Shown here: piece by piece, positions 46,088 through 57,724 of the stretch
How the letters are laid out: each line of letters starts with the position of its first letter
How positions within the stretch are numbered: the stretch's first letter is position 1
NCBI RefSeq assembly: GCF_004364285.1
Contig: NZ_SOBE01000001.1
Coordinates: 868,001 to 932,000, forward strand
Direction of reading: 5' to 3'
DNA length: 64,000 nucleotides
Origin: Frigoribacterium sp. PhB116
GTDB taxonomy: Bacteria; Actinomycetota; Actinomycetes; Actinomycetales; Microbacteriaceae
The notes under the pieces: generated by a model
What the model saw: the letters and a program-made list of their open reading frames with translations, nothing else
What the model was told of the DNA's origin: nothing
The model's database searches: none
Program-made: the position numbers and the translations under genes

Positions 46088-46336
46088 ATGGATTGGCGTG
46101 ACAAAGCCGCCTGCCTGACCGCTGACCCGGAGCTGTTCTTCCCGGTCGGCAACACGGGCCCCGCTGTGGACCAGATCGACAAGGCCAAGACCGTCTGCGG
46201 TCGCTGCACGGTCACGGAGACCTGCCTGCAGTACGCCCTGGAGACCAGTCAGGACTCCGGCGTCTGGGGCGGGCTCAGCGAGGACGAGCGCCGAGCGCTG
46301 AAGCGCCGCGCCGCCCGCGCCCGCCGCGCCAGCTAG
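46088..46336 (+). CDS. whiB1: WhiB1-type iron-sulfur transcription regulator
   Basis: 82 aa. The four cluster Cys are at 9, 37, 40 and 46 (CxxC...C pattern), followed by the GVWGG turn (58-62) and a basic C-terminal tail EDERRALKRRAARARRA that contacts DNA. The sequence MDWRDKAAC...DPELFFPVGN follows mycobacterial WhiB1 closely. WhiB1 binds the principal sigma factor, reacts with nitric oxide and is essential in mycobacteria. ATG 46088 has AAAGGAG upstream. Followed by a very strong terminator, then convergent pdtaS, the same neighbour as in mycobacteria. Confidence 0.95.
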   Translation: MDWRDKAACLTADPELFFPVGNTGPAVDQIDKAKTVCGRCTVTETCLQYALETSQDSGVWGGLSEDERRALKRRAARARRAS

Positions 46337-46350
46337 GCGACGGCAGGACG

Positions 46351-46391
46351 ACGACGAGGCCGGCTCCCCCACGGGGAGCCGGCCTCGTCGT
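46351..46391. terminator. strong terminator between whiB1 and pdtaS
   Basis: A perfect 19-bp stem (ACGACGAGGCCGGCTCCCC with its complement) with a 3-nt loop, between convergent genes. Confidence 0.9.
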
Positions 46392-46437
46392 GTCCGGGCC
46401 CGCGAGCCGTCACGCCCAGCGCGTCAGGCCTCAGCCG

Positions 46438-47931
46438 TCAGGACCGGGTCAGCCACCGGAACGGGATCTCGATGGTGACCTCGGTGCCGTTCCCGACGAG
46501 CGTGTGCCAGTCGATGGTGCCGCCGAGCTCGCCCTGGATGAGCGTCCGGACGATCTGCGTGCCCAGTCCGGAGCCGACCTTGCCCTCGGGCAGGCCGACG
46601 CCGTCGTCGCGCACCTTCACCGTCAGCTGCTCGTCGTCCCGTTCGGCCGAGATCTCGACGACCCCGTCGCGACCGTCGAGGCCGTGCTCGACGGCGTTGG
46701 TCACGAGCTCGGTGAGCGCCAGCGCCAAGGGGGTCGCGTACTCGCTCGGGAGCGCGCCGAAGCTGCCGGTCCTGGTGGGTCGCACGGTGGTGGCGTGGCT
46801 CGACGCCACCTCGGTGATCAACATGAGGACCCGGTCGAAGACCGTGTCGAAGTCCACGTTCTGGCTGAGCCCCTCGGACAGGGTGTCGTGCACGACGGCG
46901 ATGGAGGCCACACGGCGCATGGCCTGGGTCAGGGCCTCGCGGGCCACGTCCGTGTGCGTCCGTCGGGCCTGGATCCGCAGCAGCGACGCGACGGTCTGCA
47001 GGTTGTTCTTGACGCGGTGGTGGATCTCGCGGATCGTCGCGTCCTTCGTGATGAGCTCGCGCTCCTGGTGACGCAGCTCGGTGACGTCGCGGCAGAGCAC
47101 GACGGCGCCCACGCGCTCGCCCTTATCGCGCAGCGGGATGGCACGCAACGAGACCGTCACGCCTCGCGCCTCGATGTCGGTGCGCCACGGCGCCCGCCCC
47201 GTGACGACGAGCGGGAGCGACTCGTCGATGACGAGCTTGCCCTGCAGCAGCCCGGTCGTCACCTCGGCCAGCGACTCGCCCTCGAGCTCGCCGGCGAAGC
47301 CCATCCGGTTGAACGCCGACAGGCCGTTCGGGCTCGCGAAGGTGACCATGCCGTCGACGTCGAGGCGGAGCAGGCCGTCGGAGGCGCGGGGGGCGCCCCG
47401 TCGAGGGCCGGTCGGGGCCCCGAGATCGGGGAAGTCCCCCGCGGCGATCATCGCGAACAGGTCGTTGCTGCACTGGTTGAAGGTGAGCTCCTGACGGCTC
47501 GGCGTACGCGCCTCGCTCAGGTTCGTGTGTCGCGTGATCACCGCGATGGGCGCCTCCGTCACGTCGGGACGGCTCGCGCCGAGGCGACGGAGGACGGGCA
47601 CGGCCCGGACGCGGGTGGGGGTCTCCTCGTACCAGTCGGGCGCCGCCGAGTCGACGATGCGCGTCGTCTCGAAGGCCTGCTGGATCTGGGAGCGCCACTC
47701 GGGGCGCACCTCCTGGCCGACGAAGTCGCGGTAGAAGAGCGTGGCCGAGCTCGAGGGCCGCGCGTGCGCGACGGCGACGTAGCTGTCGGTGTCCGTGGGG
47801 ACCCACAGCACCATGTCGGCGAAGGCGAGGTCGGCGAGGAGCTGCCAGTCGCCGACCAGCAGGTGCAGCCACTCGACGTCGGCCTCGCTGGAGCGGCCCT
47901 GGGCGAGAACGAGATCACTGAGCGTCGACAC
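46438..47931 (-). CDS. pdtaS: PdtaS-type cytosolic sensor histidine kinase
   Basis: 497 aa, soluble. An N-terminal GAF-like domain (to about 150) is followed by a PAS-like domain (about 185-290), then a HisKA_2 domain with phospho-acceptor His in IREIHHRVKNNLQTVASLLR and a HATPase domain (LTELVTNAVEHGLDG, VRDDGVGLPEG, GLGTQIVRTL). In mycobacteria PdtaS phosphorylates the RNA-binding antiterminator PdtaR and senses c-di-GMP or redox/metal signals. pdtaR is not in the window. GTG start 6 nt after TAGACT, so probably leaderless. Confidence 0.94.
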   Translation of the reverse strand: MSTLSDLVLAQGRSSEADVEWLHLLVGDWQLLADLAFADMVLWVPTDTDSYVAVAHARPSSSATLFYRDFVGQEVRPEWRSQIQQAFETTRIVDSAAPDWYEETPTRVRAVPVLRRLGASRPDVTEAPIAVITRHTNLSEARTPSRQELTFNQCSNDLFAMIAAGDFPDLGAPTGPRRGAPRASDGLLRLDVDGMVTFASPNGLSAFNRMGFAGELEGESLAEVTTGLLQGKLVIDESLPLVVTGRAPWRTDIEARGVTVSLRAIPLRDKGERVGAVVLCRDVTELRHQERELITKDATIREIHHRVKNNLQTVASLLRIQARRTHTDVAREALTQAMRRVASIAVVHDTLSEGLSQNVDFDTVFDRVLMLITEVASSHATTVRPTRTGSFGALPSEYATPLALALTELVTNAVEHGLDGRDGVVEISAERDDEQLTVKVRDDGVGLPEGKVGSGLGTQIVRTLIQGELGGTIDWHTLVGNGTEVTIEIPFRWLTRS

Positions 47932-47937
47932 CCGCCC

Positions 47938-47943
47938 AGTCTA
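47938..47943 (-). promoter_or_regulatory. -10 element (TAGACT) for a leaderless pdtaS mRNA
   Basis: TAGACT on the minus strand ends exactly 6 nt before the GTG start. Confidence 0.6.
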
Positions 47944-48054
47944 GGTCGACCTCCGCCGACCGTCGGCCGTCGGCCGTCGGCCGTGGGCCGCGCGCCCGTC
48001 CCGCGTCCACGACTTGTCCACAGCCGCGGCAGGTCGGGATAGACCCGTCTGCAC

Positions 48055-48633
48055 ATGTCATATGTTGAACGCCACACCACCGACGAAAGTCCGAGCCCCA
48101 TGACTCCCCCTCTCGCCCTCCTGTCGCCCGAGCCCGACGAGCCACGTGGGCTGGACGAGCCCGAACGACGGACGGACGGGCCTCACCGTCCTGCCGAGCT
48201 GTTCCTCGTCGAGCCGCTCCCCGCGGAGCCGCTCCCCCCAGAATCGCTCCCCCCAGAATCGCTCCCCCCGGAGCAGACGGCTCCGCCCGAGCCGGAGCTC
48301 GACCCGGGACTGGCCGCCGAGGGCCTCGCCCGCTCGGTGCTCGAGGTGCTCGCCGGCGCTCGTGACCTCCAACAGCTGACCCGCTGGGTCACGGCCGAGG
48401 TCCACGCCGTGCTTCGCGCCCGGGTCCAGCTGTCCACCCGGGCGCGCTCCGTGCTCGCCGACCGACCCATCCGGCCCGTCCTCCGGATCGGCACGGTGAC
48501 GGTCGCCCGTCCCGTTCCGGGTGTCGCCGAGACGGTCGTGGTCGTGCACGGTCGGGGTCGCGCGCGGGCCGTCGCGATCCGGCTGGAGATCGTCTGCGGG
48601 CGCTGGCAGGCGAGCGCGCTGCACATCCTCTAA
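48055..48633 (+). CDS. Rv3235-family protein with proline-rich repeats
   Basis: 192 aa. The N-terminal half is low-complexity, with repeated EPLP/PPESL units (48217-48275, 15-bp period). The C-terminal half is a conserved domain: LARSVLEVLAGARDLQQLTR, WVTAEVHAVLRARVQLSTR and ending GRWQASALHIL, which I associate with the actinobacterial Rv3235 family found beside secA. Function unknown. Start at ATG 48055 is uncertain; ATG 48100 is an alternative, and neither has a clear Shine-Dalgarno. Confidence 0.78.
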   Translation: MSYVERHTTDESPSPMTPPLALLSPEPDEPRGLDEPERRTDGPHRPAELFLVEPLPAEPLPPESLPPESLPPEQTAPPEPELDPGLAAEGLARSVLEVLAGARDLQQLTRWVTAEVHAVLRARVQLSTRARSVLADRPIRPVLRIGTVTVARPVPGVAETVVVVHGRGRARAVAIRLEIVCGRWQASALHIL

Positions 48634-48634
48634 C

Positions 48635-48681
48635 CAGCACAGCCTCTGACGAGCACAGCCTCTGACGAGCACAGCCTCCGA
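48635..48681. repeat. three 16-bp direct repeats just after the Rv3235-family stop
   Basis: AGCACAGCCTCTGACG is repeated three times head to tail (third copy with one change), immediately downstream of the stop codon. Nothing suggests a coding role. Confidence 0.8.
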
Positions 48682-48716
48682 CCGGCACCACGGCACCCCG
48701 CCGACGCGCAGACGGC

Positions 48717-48751
48717 GACGGGGCCGCCCACCGGAGGTGAGCGGCCCCGTC
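48717..48751. terminator. terminator between the Rv3235-family gene and secA
   Basis: GACGGGGCCGC pairs perfectly with GCGGCCCCGTC around a 13-nt loop; it lies between convergent genes. Confidence 0.8.
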
Positions 48752-48783
48752 AGGGTCGTGTCGGCAGGGACGTGCCGGCGTCG

Positions 48784-51618
<2,835 letters not shown>

Positions 51619-51679
51619 CGGATGCTCCCTGGTTCTGGACGTGTCCGTCCCCTCGCGGGACGGTCACGGAATGGTGACA

Positions 51680-51685
51680 AGACTA
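51680..51685 (-). promoter_or_regulatory. candidate -10 (TAGTCT) for secA
   Basis: TAGTCT on the minus strand in the hpf-secA gap, between the hpf terminator and secA. No good -35 is visible. Confidence 0.35.
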
Positions 51686-51699
51686 GCGGCCACCGCCCT

Positions 51700-51742
51700 G
51701 GGAGGAGGAGGGAGGACCGGCGTGGTCCTCCCCTCCTCCCCC
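51700..51742 (-). terminator. terminator or attenuator after hpf
   Basis: A long G/C-rich inverted repeat (GGGAGGAGG...GAGGACC with GGTCCTCCC...CTCCCC) between hpf and secA. One side carries an extra triplet, so pairing is imperfect. Confidence 0.6.
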
Positions 51743-51788
51743 GAGGCGTGGCCGCCTGGGTCGACGCCGCGGTGGGGCGTCGGCCGCG

Positions 51789-52490
51789 TCAGCCGGCGAA
51801 GCCCGCCTTCAGGGCCGTCGCCGCCTCCTGCAGCTCTGGGGCGCTCTGGTCGAGGCCGATGACGCCGTAGTCCCACCCCTTGCGGCGGTAGACGACGCTC
51901 GGGCGATCGGTCTCGGAGTCGATGAAGAGGTAGAAGTCGTGGCCCACGAGCTCCATGTAGTACAGGGCGTCGTCGACGGTCATCGGCGTCGACGCGAAGA
52001 CCTTCTTGCGGATGACGACGGGCGTGTAGACCTCGTCCTCTTCTTCGGCCACCTCGCCCTGCACGGTCGGGACGCTGCCCGTGCGGACCGCGTCGAGGGT
52101 CTCGGCGGCGGCCGGGACCACCCCGAGGGTGCTGAAGTCGGCGCTCGAGGCCTCCTGCAGCGACGTGGGCCTGTGCTGGCCCCGGTGCACCTTCTTGCGG
52201 TCCTTCGCCCGGCGTATCCGCTCGAGCAGCCGCGCGACAGCGAGGTCGAAGGCGACGTACTTGTCGCCTCCCGTCGACTCGGCCCGCACGAGCGGGCCCG
52301 GGCCGATGAGGGTGAGCTCGACGCGGTCGTCGCCGGCCTGTCCGCTCGCCTTCTCGTTGTGGCGCGAGACCTTGATCTCGAGCGCCAGAGCCTTGGTGGC
52401 GAGCTGCGCCACCTTGTCGGCCTTGTCAGTGGCGTAGTCGCGGAAACGATCGGTGATGCCGACGTTTCGACCCGTGACGGAAATTTCCAT
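51789..52490 (-). CDS. hpf: long-form ribosome hibernation promoting factor
   Basis: 233 aa. An N-terminal S30AE domain (1 to about 105: MEISVTGRNVGITDRFRDYA, with basic RRAKDRKKVHRG) binds the 30S decoding region. After a linker, the C-terminal dimerisation domain (about 165-225: VVIRKKVFASTPMTVDDALYYMELVGHDFYLF) joins two 70S ribosomes into inactive 100S dimers. ATG with AGGAGGTCGTC. The place next to secA is conserved in actinobacteria. Confidence 0.96.
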   Translation of the reverse strand: MEISVTGRNVGITDRFRDYATDKADKVAQLATKALALEIKVSRHNEKASGQAGDDRVELTLIGPGPLVRAESTGGDKYVAFDLAVARLLERIRRAKDRKKVHRGQHRPTSLQEASSADFSTLGVVPAAAETLDAVRTGSVPTVQGEVAEEEDEVYTPVVIRKKVFASTPMTVDDALYYMELVGHDFYLFIDSETDRPSVVYRRKGWDYGVIGLDQSAPELQEAATALKAGFAG

Positions 52491-52642
52491 GACGACCTCC
52501 TATGGCTATCGACGTGCCGCCTGTCAGCCAGGCGGATGTCCTTTCACGCCTTTGCCCCACCGTAGCCAGGTCGACGCCTCCCTGTCACCTCCCGTCCACC
52601 CGCGCGTCGCCCTGGGGCGGCCGCGAGCCCGGCCTGGAGGCG

Positions 52643-53311
52643 TCACGACGCGGCGTGCGAGGCGAGCGGCGTCGACGCGAGGCAGACCGCGGCGACCACC
52701 TCGGCGCCCGCGTCCTCGAGTGCCCTCCGCGCCTCCTGCACGGTGCTCCCCGTCGTGAGGACGTCGTCGAGGACGACCACCCGGTGCCCCGTCAGGTCGA
52801 CGCGGCAGCGCAGGCTGCCCCGACGGGCACGGGCGCGCTGTTCGCGGTCCAGGCGCTTCTGGGACGACGAACGACCGGGCCGGACGACGAGGACGCCCGG
52901 GGACGCGGACACCCTCGCGGTCCGTGCGAGGGTCGTCACCGGGTCCCACCCCCGGCGCCGCCGCCCCGACGGGGACGGCGGCACGGCGACCAGCGCCGTC
53001 GGAGGGGAGCCTGCGGGCAGGGCGACCTCCACCGCCGCACGCAGGGCCGGGCCGAGCTCGGCCGCGAGCCTCAGCCGGCCGCGTTGCTTGTACGCCAGGA
53101 CGGCCTCGCGGACCTCGAACTCGTACCGGAGCGCCGTGACGACGCGGAGGCCGGCGTGCACCGCCTCGACGGGCCGGGGGCGCAGGAGGAGGCGGCAGCT
53201 GTCGCAGACCTCGAGGTCGGGGGCGCCGCAGCCGGCGCAGCTGACGGGCGACACCGCGGCCAGGGCACCCCGGAGGGCCACGGCGATGGCGGGACGGAGG
53301 ACGAGCGGCAC
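52643..53311 (-). CDS. comF: ComF-family phosphoribosyltransferase-like protein
   Basis: 222 aa. An N-terminal zinc-binding four-Cys knuckle (CAGCGAPDLEVCDSC) is followed by a PRTase fold with the PRPP motif VVVLDDVLTTGSTVQEA. In naturally competent bacteria ComF acts in DNA uptake; elsewhere the role is unclear. GTG start at 53311 with a purine run directly before it, somewhat close. Between lpqB and hpf, as in mycobacteria. Confidence 0.92.
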   Translation of the reverse strand: MPLVLRPAIAVALRGALAAVSPVSCAGCGAPDLEVCDSCRLLLRPRPVEAVHAGLRVVTALRYEFEVREAVLAYKQRGRLRLAAELGPALRAAVEVALPAGSPPTALVAVPPSPSGRRRRGWDPVTTLARTARVSASPGVLVVRPGRSSSQKRLDREQRARARRGSLRCRVDLTGHRVVVLDDVLTTGSTVQEARRALEDAGAEVVAAVCLASTPLASHAAS

Positions 53312-53420
53312 CTCCCCAGCCTGGCCGCGTCGCGAGGCCGTCCCCTGCCGGACCGGCCGCGGACGGGGACGGCGTCGCCACGACCTGCCCCGGGGAGGGA
53401 CGACGCCCCCGGCCGACCGC

Positions 53421-55103
53421 TCAGCGCTGGGTCGCGAGCAGGTCCGCCACGACGCCCGTGTCCTGCCAGCTGCTCCCCCGGGGCTCGAGCACCGAGCCCT
53501 CCGCGGTCAGCACGCGCAGGCTCGACGACCCGTTCCCGCCGACGATGGTCGTGGCGCTCCCCGACGGCTGCCCTGACCCCGCCGACGCCCCGCCCACCTC
53601 GGCGAGCGAGACGAGCGAGCCCTCTCCCGTGTCGGTCAGGGAGGCGACAGTCAGCTGGTCGGCCCACGTCGCGTCGACGGGGCGGCCCGTCGGCGCCGCC
53701 AGCTCGACCGGGGGGCCGAGCGCCGTCGGCACGCCGCGGGAGTCACGCAGCAGGGCGACGACGAGGAGGCGGGACTCGCCCTGGTCGTCGAGCAGCACGA
53801 GCGCCCTGGCCCCGTCCCGCGACACCCGGAACGCCACGACGGCCGACCCGGCGGGCAGCGTGGACGTGACGGCGTGGGGCACCCCGTCCGCACCGGTGGC
53901 CGTGACGGCCCGGGCGTCGTCGACCGGCACCGACCAGACCCAGCCGGCGTCGTCAAGGGTCGGCGGGGCCAGCCCTGCGCGTCCGTCGACGAGCAGGCTC
54001 GACCCGTCCGCTCCCACGCGCAGGGCGCCGCGGTCCGTCCCGACGACGACAACGGACAGGTCCGCCGACGCCTCGGCCGAGGTCGGGGCCAGGGCGCCGA
54101 CGACGGGGCCGAGCCCGGGCAGGGGGCTGACCGACGACCGGGAGGCGAACCCGAGCACCCCGTCGGCGACCACCAGGGGCCGCGCGTCGACCGTGGGGTC
54201 GCGAAGGGGCGCCGCCCCGCCCAGGTCGGGCACGTCGAGGACGGTCGACTCGACGCTGAGGTCGACCGCTGTGATGGTCGAGAGCGTCGAGAAGCTCGCC
54301 AGCAGCTGGGCCTGCATGCGCGCGCGGGCGGTGTCCGAGGCCGAGAGGGCGTCGCTCGTGAGGTCGACCCTGGCGGTGCCGTCGTCGACGGTGATCGCGG
54401 TCAGCGAGAGCTGCGTGCCCTCGGGGAACGCGGAGACCACCGCGCCCTGCAGCCAGGTCGACGGCCCGTCAAGGAGCGCCGAGGCGATGCGCGTGCTCGT
54501 CGACGACCGGGCGAGGAACCACCGCTGGTCGGGCACGAGGTACCGGAACGAGGGGTCGTAGAAGTAGACCGCGTGCGCCCGGAAGATCGACTGGAATGTG
54601 GCGGGGTTCAGCACCGTGCCGTCCGGGGCGTCGCTGATCCGCCACTGGCCGTCCTCCTGCACGAACGAGTAGCCGAGGCTGGTGGGCACGGAGGTGGTGG
54701 CGGGGACGTAGTGGCCGCCGCCGTCGAGGGTGGCCGTCGCCGTGAACGCGTACTCGAGCTCGTCCTCGCCGACGCGCGTCGTGGCGCCGCCGCCCGGCCG
54801 GACGGTGACGCTCGCGCGCGCGTCCCAGGCGTCGGCGAAGCCGGCCGAGAGGTACTCGCGCGCGACCGCGTAGTTGTCCTGCGGCCCCGTGCCCGCCGAG
54901 ATGAAGTCCCGGAGGATGCGCTCCTGCGAGCTGTCGGCCACCGGGCCCTTCGGCGTGTACACGACGTCGCTGGGGACGTCGGCCGTGATGGGGTCGCCCT
55001 CCTGCACCGGGCCGCTGTCGGGGATGGAGGCGCAGCCCGCGAGCACCGTCGCCACGAGGACGACGCCGGCCACGAGGGCGCGCAGGCGGTCACGGCCTCG
55101 CAC
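53421..55103 (-). CDS. lpqB: lipoprotein LpqB, MtrAB accessory
   Basis: 560 aa. The signal peptide ends in lipobox LAGC (Cys24), so it is membrane-anchored on the outer side. It then has the LpqB GerMN-type domain (IRDFISAGTGPQDNY-like region at ILRDFISAG, WLQGAVVSAFPEGTQLSLTAI) and a C-terminal beta-propeller-like region. LpqB interacts with the MtrB sensor domain in mycobacteria. GTG 55103 has GAGGAGG 6 nt upstream and overlaps the mtrB end by 14 nt, which favours it over the longer upstream frame. Confidence 0.94.
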   Translation of the reverse strand: MRGRDRLRALVAGVVLVATVLAGCASIPDSGPVQEGDPITADVPSDVVYTPKGPVADSSQERILRDFISAGTGPQDNYAVAREYLSAGFADAWDARASVTVRPGGGATTRVGEDELEYAFTATATLDGGGHYVPATTSVPTSLGYSFVQEDGQWRISDAPDGTVLNPATFQSIFRAHAVYFYDPSFRYLVPDQRWFLARSSTSTRIASALLDGPSTWLQGAVVSAFPEGTQLSLTAITVDDGTARVDLTSDALSASDTARARMQAQLLASFSTLSTITAVDLSVESTVLDVPDLGGAAPLRDPTVDARPLVVADGVLGFASRSSVSPLPGLGPVVGALAPTSAEASADLSVVVVGTDRGALRVGADGSSLLVDGRAGLAPPTLDDAGWVWSVPVDDARAVTATGADGVPHAVTSTLPAGSAVVAFRVSRDGARALVLLDDQGESRLLVVALLRDSRGVPTALGPPVELAAPTGRPVDATWADQLTVASLTDTGEGSLVSLAEVGGASAGSGQPSGSATTIVGGNGSSSLRVLTAEGSVLEPRGSSWQDTGVVADLLATQR

Positions 55104-56862
55104 GGCGCACCTCCTCGTGGCCGTCCGGGGCCGGTCGGGTCGCCGTCGCCTCGGGGAACGCGCCCGCCCAGGGCTCCGAGTCGTGGCCGGCAAGGTCGTC
55201 CGCGTCGCGCGGCACCACGGCCAGGGGCGAGGAGGTGGTGGCCGCGCCCGCCACGCGCGGCAGCGTCACGACGAAGCGGCTGCCCTCGCCCAGCCTCGAC
55301 CACACCTCGAGGCGCCCGCCGTGCAGGACGGCGTCCTCCAGGCTGATGGCGAGCCCGAGGCCCGTGCCGCCGATCGTCCGGCGACGGGACGGGTCTGCCC
55401 GCCAGAAGCGGTCGAACACCCGCTCGACGTCGCCCTGGCGCATCCCGACCCCGTGGTCGCGCACGGCGACGGCGACGGACTCGGCGTCGCTGTCGACCTC
55501 GACCTCGATCGGCCCGCCCTCGCCGTGCTCGATCGCGTTGCCGAGCAGGTTGCGCAGGATGCGGCGCAGCCGCCGCGGATCGACCTCGGCCTCGAGGTAC
55601 CCGCCCCGCGCGTCGATGACGACCACGCTGCCGGCCTCGGCGGCCAGCGGCTCGAACTCGGCCACGCCGTCCTCGACGAGCGTGGCGACGGTGGTGCTCT
55701 CGACGTCGAGCTCGACCGCGCCCGCGTCGAAGCGCGAGATCTCGAGCAGGTCGGCCAGCAGCAGCTCGAAGCGGTCGACCTGCGTGTGCAGCAGCTCGGC
55801 CGTGCGCGCCGTGGACGGGGTGAACGAGCCGCGCTGGTCGTAGAGCACGTCGCCGGCGAGGCGGATCGTCGTGAGCGGGGTGCGCAGCTCGTGCGACACG
55901 TCGCTGACGAACCGCTGCTGCACCCGCGACAGCTCGGCCAGCTGCGAGATCTGCCGTTGCATCCCGTCCGCCATGCCGTTGAACGAGCGCCCCAGGGTGG
56001 CGATGACGTCCTGGCCCTTCTCGGGGATGCGCTGGTCGAGGTCGCCCGCGGCGATGGCCTGGCTCGTCTCGGCCGCGACGCGCACGGGGCGGACGACCGT
56101 CCGGGCGACGACGTAGGTGATGACGCCGATCAGGACGACGAGCGCGAGCGAGCCGAGCGCGAGGGTGCGCTGCATCAGCGCCAGCGTCGTCGCGGCGTCG
56201 CTCAGGTCGTAGACGAGGTAGAGCTCGTACTGGCCCGCCGTCGGGACCTGGAGGGTGCTGCCGACGACGATGCCGGGCACGGACCCCCCGTCGGCCCGGG
56301 GCAGGGCCACGGGCTGCATCGAGAGCGCGCCGGTGTCGGAGGCCACGCGCTCGCGGAGCTCCGGCGTCAGCTCGGCGCCGGGGAAGTCGGGGCTCGCGAT
56401 GTCCTGCACGGTCTGTGCGGTGGACTGCCCCGGCGTCCTCAGGATCGCGATGCTCGTGCCGCCCGGGCTCGACGTCGAGCCGAGGATGGTGCTCTGGGCC
56501 TCGTTCTGCAGGGAGTCGAGCTCGACCTGGTCGGCGTCCTCCGTGGCCGTCGCCGAGTCGAAGATCGACTGGGCGAGGATCGTCGCACGCTGGGACTCGG
56601 ACTGCACCTGGTCCCGGCGCTGGTCGTACAGGTTCGCGCTGATGCTGACCGAGATGGACGTGGCGATGATCGAGGCGCCGACCCCGGCGAGCACGACGGT
56701 GAGGGCGACCGTGCGGAACTCGAGCGACCGGCGCCACGCCGAGAGGAGGTGGGGGCCGACGTCCCGCCAGGCGCCCCGGCGTCGCCACCAGGCACCGGGG
56801 CCGAGCGCACCGACGACGGAGCCCCGCCAGCCCGCGCCCGTGCCCTCGCCCTGCCCGGCCAC
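55090..56862 (-). CDS. mtrB: sensor histidine kinase MtrB
   Basis: 590 aa. Two membrane segments (about 49-74 and 265-290) flank an extracytoplasmic sensor. Next come HAMP, HisKA with FVSDVSHELRTPLTTIRLAG, and HATPase with LRNLLGNAIEHGEGG, VAVRDHGVGMRQGDVERVF and TIGGTGLGLAIS. Controls cell-wall and osmotic genes through MtrA. GTG start; the Shine-Dalgarno is weak and the gap to mtrA is only 9 bp, so coupling to mtrA is likely. Long C-terminal hydrophilic tail. Confidence 0.96.
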   Translation of the reverse strand: MAGQGEGTGAGWRGSVVGALGPGAWWRRRGAWRDVGPHLLSAWRRSLEFRTVALTVVLAGVGASIIATSISVSISANLYDQRRDQVQSESQRATILAQSIFDSATATEDADQVELDSLQNEAQSTILGSTSSPGGTSIAILRTPGQSTAQTVQDIASPDFPGAELTPELRERVASDTGALSMQPVALPRADGGSVPGIVVGSTLQVPTAGQYELYLVYDLSDAATTLALMQRTLALGSLALVVLIGVITYVVARTVVRPVRVAAETSQAIAAGDLDQRIPEKGQDVIATLGRSFNGMADGMQRQISQLAELSRVQQRFVSDVSHELRTPLTTIRLAGDVLYDQRGSFTPSTARTAELLHTQVDRFELLLADLLEISRFDAGAVELDVESTTVATLVEDGVAEFEPLAAEAGSVVVIDARGGYLEAEVDPRRLRRILRNLLGNAIEHGEGGPIEVEVDSDAESVAVAVRDHGVGMRQGDVERVFDRFWRADPSRRRTIGGTGLGLAISLEDAVLHGGRLEVWSRLGEGSRFVVTLPRVAGAATTSSPLAVVPRDADDLAGHDSEPWAGAFPEATATRPAPDGHEEVRRARP

Positions 56863-56871
56863 GACGGGCTG

Positions 56872-57552
56872 CTAGGCCCCGCCGCCGGCGCGGTAGCCGA
56901 CGCCGCGGACGGTCGTGACGATGCGCGGCGCGTCCGGGTCGTGCTCGACCTTCGCCCGCAGCCGCTGCACGTGGACGTTGACCAGTCGCGTGTCGGCCTT
57001 GTAGTGGTAGCCCCAGACCTGCTCCAGGAGCATCTCGCGGGTGAAGACCTGCTGCGGCTTGGACGCGAGGGCCAGCAACAGCTCGAACTCGAGGGGAGTC
57101 AGGGCGATGACGGCGTCGCCGCGACGCACCTCGTGAGCCGCCACGTCCAGTCGCAGGTCGCCGACGGTGAGCACGTCGTTGGTGGGCTCGGTCGGGGGAC
57201 GCAGGCGCGTCCTGATCCGCGCCACGAGTTCTTTCGGGTTGAAGGGCTTGACGACGTAGTCGTCGGCCCCGCTCTCGAGCCCCCGGACCACGTCGACCGT
57301 GTCGCCCTTCGCCGTGAGCATGATGATCGGCACGCCGCTCTCGGCCCGGATCGCCCGGCACACCTCGAGGCCGTCCTTGCCCGGCAGCATCAGGTCGAGC
57401 AGCACCAGGTCGGGCGAGGCGTCGCGGAACGCGGCGAGCGCCCCGTCGCCGTCGGCGCAGAAGTGCGGCTCGAACTCGTCGGCCCGGAGCACGATGCCGA
57501 TCATCTCGGCGAGCGCGGGGTCGTCGTCCACCACCAGGATGCGCGGGGTCAT
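56872..57552 (-). CDS. mtrA: response regulator MtrA
   Basis: 226 aa OmpR/PhoB-type regulator. The receiver domain has VVDDDPALAEMIGIVL, phospho-Asp in LVLLDLMLPGKDGLEV, and Lys in VKPFNPKELVARI. The winged-helix domain has LTPLEFELLLALASKP, LLEQVWGYHYKADTRLVNVH and IVTTVRGVGYR. In actinobacteria it controls cell division, envelope remodelling and osmotic response, and is often essential. Start ATG 57552 with GGAG upstream; the frame is open further but the family starts here. Heads mtrA-mtrB-lpqB. Confidence 0.97.
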   Translation of the reverse strand: MTPRILVVDDDPALAEMIGIVLRADEFEPHFCADGDGALAAFRDASPDLVLLDLMLPGKDGLEVCRAIRAESGVPIIMLTAKGDTVDVVRGLESGADDYVVKPFNPKELVARIRTRLRPPTEPTNDVLTVGDLRLDVAAHEVRRGDAVIALTPLEFELLLALASKPQQVFTREMLLEQVWGYHYKADTRLVNVHVQRLRAKVEHDPDAPRIVTTVRGVGYRAGGGA

Positions 57553-57598
57553 GGTCTCCGTCTTCGGCTGGGCCGCTCGGGTCGCGGCACGTCGACCC

Positions 57599-57604
57599 AG
57601 ATTA
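57599..57604 (-). promoter_or_regulatory. -10 element (TAATCT) for mtrAB-lpqB
   Basis: TAATCT on the minus strand about 46 nt before the mtrA ATG. A good hexamer in an otherwise GC-rich gap. No direct-repeat MtrA box was seen. Confidence 0.5.
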
Positions 57605-57724
57605 GTGCAGGAGGCGCGGATCGGCGGCGAAGGAGGCGCAGGTCGGCTGGCACGCCCGCCGCGCCTGTGGAAACATGGGCCCACGAGCGAGGACGACCTC
57701 GAGCGCGGACCACCGGGGGAAGCC

